Below, in pieces: positions 34,517 through 34,939 of a stretch of DNA of 34,939 nucleotides. Every line of letters starts with the position of its first letter. The stretch's first letter is position 1. The stretch is taken from contig JALHMY010000100.1 in NCBI GenBank assembly GCA_022843805.1, positions 1 through 34,939 on the forward strand. Reading direction: 5' to 3'. A program made the position numbers and the translations under genes. The stretch is from Fuerstiella sp. GTDB lineage: Bacteria; Planctomycetota; Planctomycetia; Planctomycetales; Planctomycetaceae. The notes below the pieces were generated by a model. It did no database searches. It was given only the letters and a program-made list of their open reading frames with translations, and had not been told where the DNA came from.

Positions 34517-34939
34517 TCAGGAACTGCAATCTCGAAGCTTTTGCTGCAACTGGTCGGCCATGTTTGTCAGCTGAACAGCATCATAGCCAGCAAATTCATC
34601 CGCCGTGAACGGGCGCAGACCGAGCACTTCCCGCATCGCCTTGATGCGACCAATCTGTTCGCCCTTTTCCAGTCCTTTTTCCAGGCCCTCCTCCAGTCCT
34701 TTTTCCAAACCCTCCTCCAGTCCTTTTTCCCGTCCTTCTTCCAGGGCTTCTTCTCGAGCGTGATACAATCGCGCTTCGTTGTCCAGTTGCATTTTCAGCC
34801 GAGCGTTATAGATCATCATCTGTTCGGGAGTTTTTGAGATCATTTCCAGGACTCCGGCGGCTTCCAAAATTTCCTGATCAGGGAACAAACGGCGAATTTC
34901 TGCGGACGTCAGCTTGTCAGCATTCAGCAAAAACCAGGC
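34517..34939 (-). CDS. Partial Rpn/PD-(D/E)XK-type protein, 5' end outside window
   Basis: The frame is open to the right edge and reads AWFLLNADKLTSAEI before the first possible start, so the N-terminal nuclease domain lies outside the window. The visible ~140 residues are the usual C-terminal part of the Rpn (recombination-promoting nuclease, PDDEXK_2) family. They comprise a helical segment, a charged repeat (about 61-91 from TTG numbering) of G-L-E-x tetrapeptides (EEGREKGLEEGLEKG and on), then a short helical tail ending at residue 137. Rpn proteins promote RecA-independent recombination and are often multi-copy and highly variable. The repeated segment is a tandem DNA repeat and probably expands or contracts. 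Active-site residues cannot be checked here. Confidence 0.8.
   Translation of the reverse strand, partial: AWFLLNADKLTSAEIRRLFPDQEILEAAGVLEMISKTPEQMMIYNARLKMQLDNEARLYHAREEALEEGREKGLEEGLEKGLEEGLEKGLEKGEQIGRIKAMREVLGLRPFTADEFAGYDAVQLTNMADQLQQKLRDCSS
34663..34756 (-). repeat. Tandem repeat coding Gly-Leu-Glu motif
   Basis: Near-identical 12- to 24-bp units (CTTTTTCCAGGCCCTCCTCC-type on the plus strand) run through the Rpn-like gene and encode GLEKGLEEG. Copy number change would alter a linker length in-frame. Confidence 0.75.

Overview
The window looks like a chromosomal segment of a planctomycete (phylum Planctomycetota, probably class Planctomycetia). The evidence is a set of families that are hallmarks of this group. 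These are a secreted cytochrome-type PSCyt1/DUF1549/DUF1553 (PSD1) protein followed by a Tat-type DUF1501 protein and a secreted PQQ-type beta-propeller. A large extracellular protein also carries the N-terminal 'LExRxxLSA' planctomycete motif (LEARQMLSA), and there is a eukaryotic-type Ser/Thr kinase with a membrane anchor. No rRNA, tRNA, CRISPR array, insertion sequence or phage gene was recognised, so this reads as a core/accessory chromosomal stretch and not a mobile island.

Layout. 1-987 is a non-coding, repeat-rich block with nested hairpins and a long imperfect inverted repeat. 988-1722 is an unknown protein. 1756-4345 (minus) is a soluble PAS histidine kinase overlapping a sigma-54-type response regulator; a perfect 20-bp palindrome lies upstream. 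4796-5047 is a tiny predicted secreted protein followed by a strong intrinsic terminator. 5225-10149 (minus) holds a divergent Hsp70-like protein followed by a divergent Hsp90/HtpG-like protein; the gap between them can form two mutually exclusive GC-rich hairpins, and a third hairpin sits just before the Hsp70-like start.

10471-20144 (plus) is a run of seven closely spaced genes. In order they are a small lipoprotein, the PSD1 cytochrome-like protein, DUF1501, a PQQ-type propeller, a secreted alpha/beta hydrolase, a Ser/Thr kinase, and a lipoprotein with an HEGGH motif. Most are predicted to be exported or membrane-attached, so this may be one cell-envelope or extracellular catabolic unit. 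A large multi-domain secreted esterase-like gene (20048-23371, minus) overlaps the last of these tail to tail by 97 bp. About 1 kb of hairpin-rich non-coding DNA follows.

24439-29465 (plus) carries an HNH endonuclease-type protein with a terminator, a polyprenol/dolichol-kinase-like membrane protein, a membrane protein with two von Willebrand A domains around a glutamine-amidotransferase-like segment, and a glyoxalase-like protein translationally coupled to it. 29439-33020 (minus) is a SNF2-family helicase with a SWIM-like zinc cluster; 33189-34352 (minus) is a RodA/FtsW-type SEDS protein. The right edge cuts an Rpn/PD-(D/E)XK-type gene that carries a Gly-Leu-Glu tetrapeptide repeat.

The most original leads are the Hsp70-like/Hsp90-like pair with its nested RNA structures, the HEGGH lipoprotein downstream of the kinase, and the palindrome next to the sigma-54 two-component pair. 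None of these is proven to be a new system from sequence alone.
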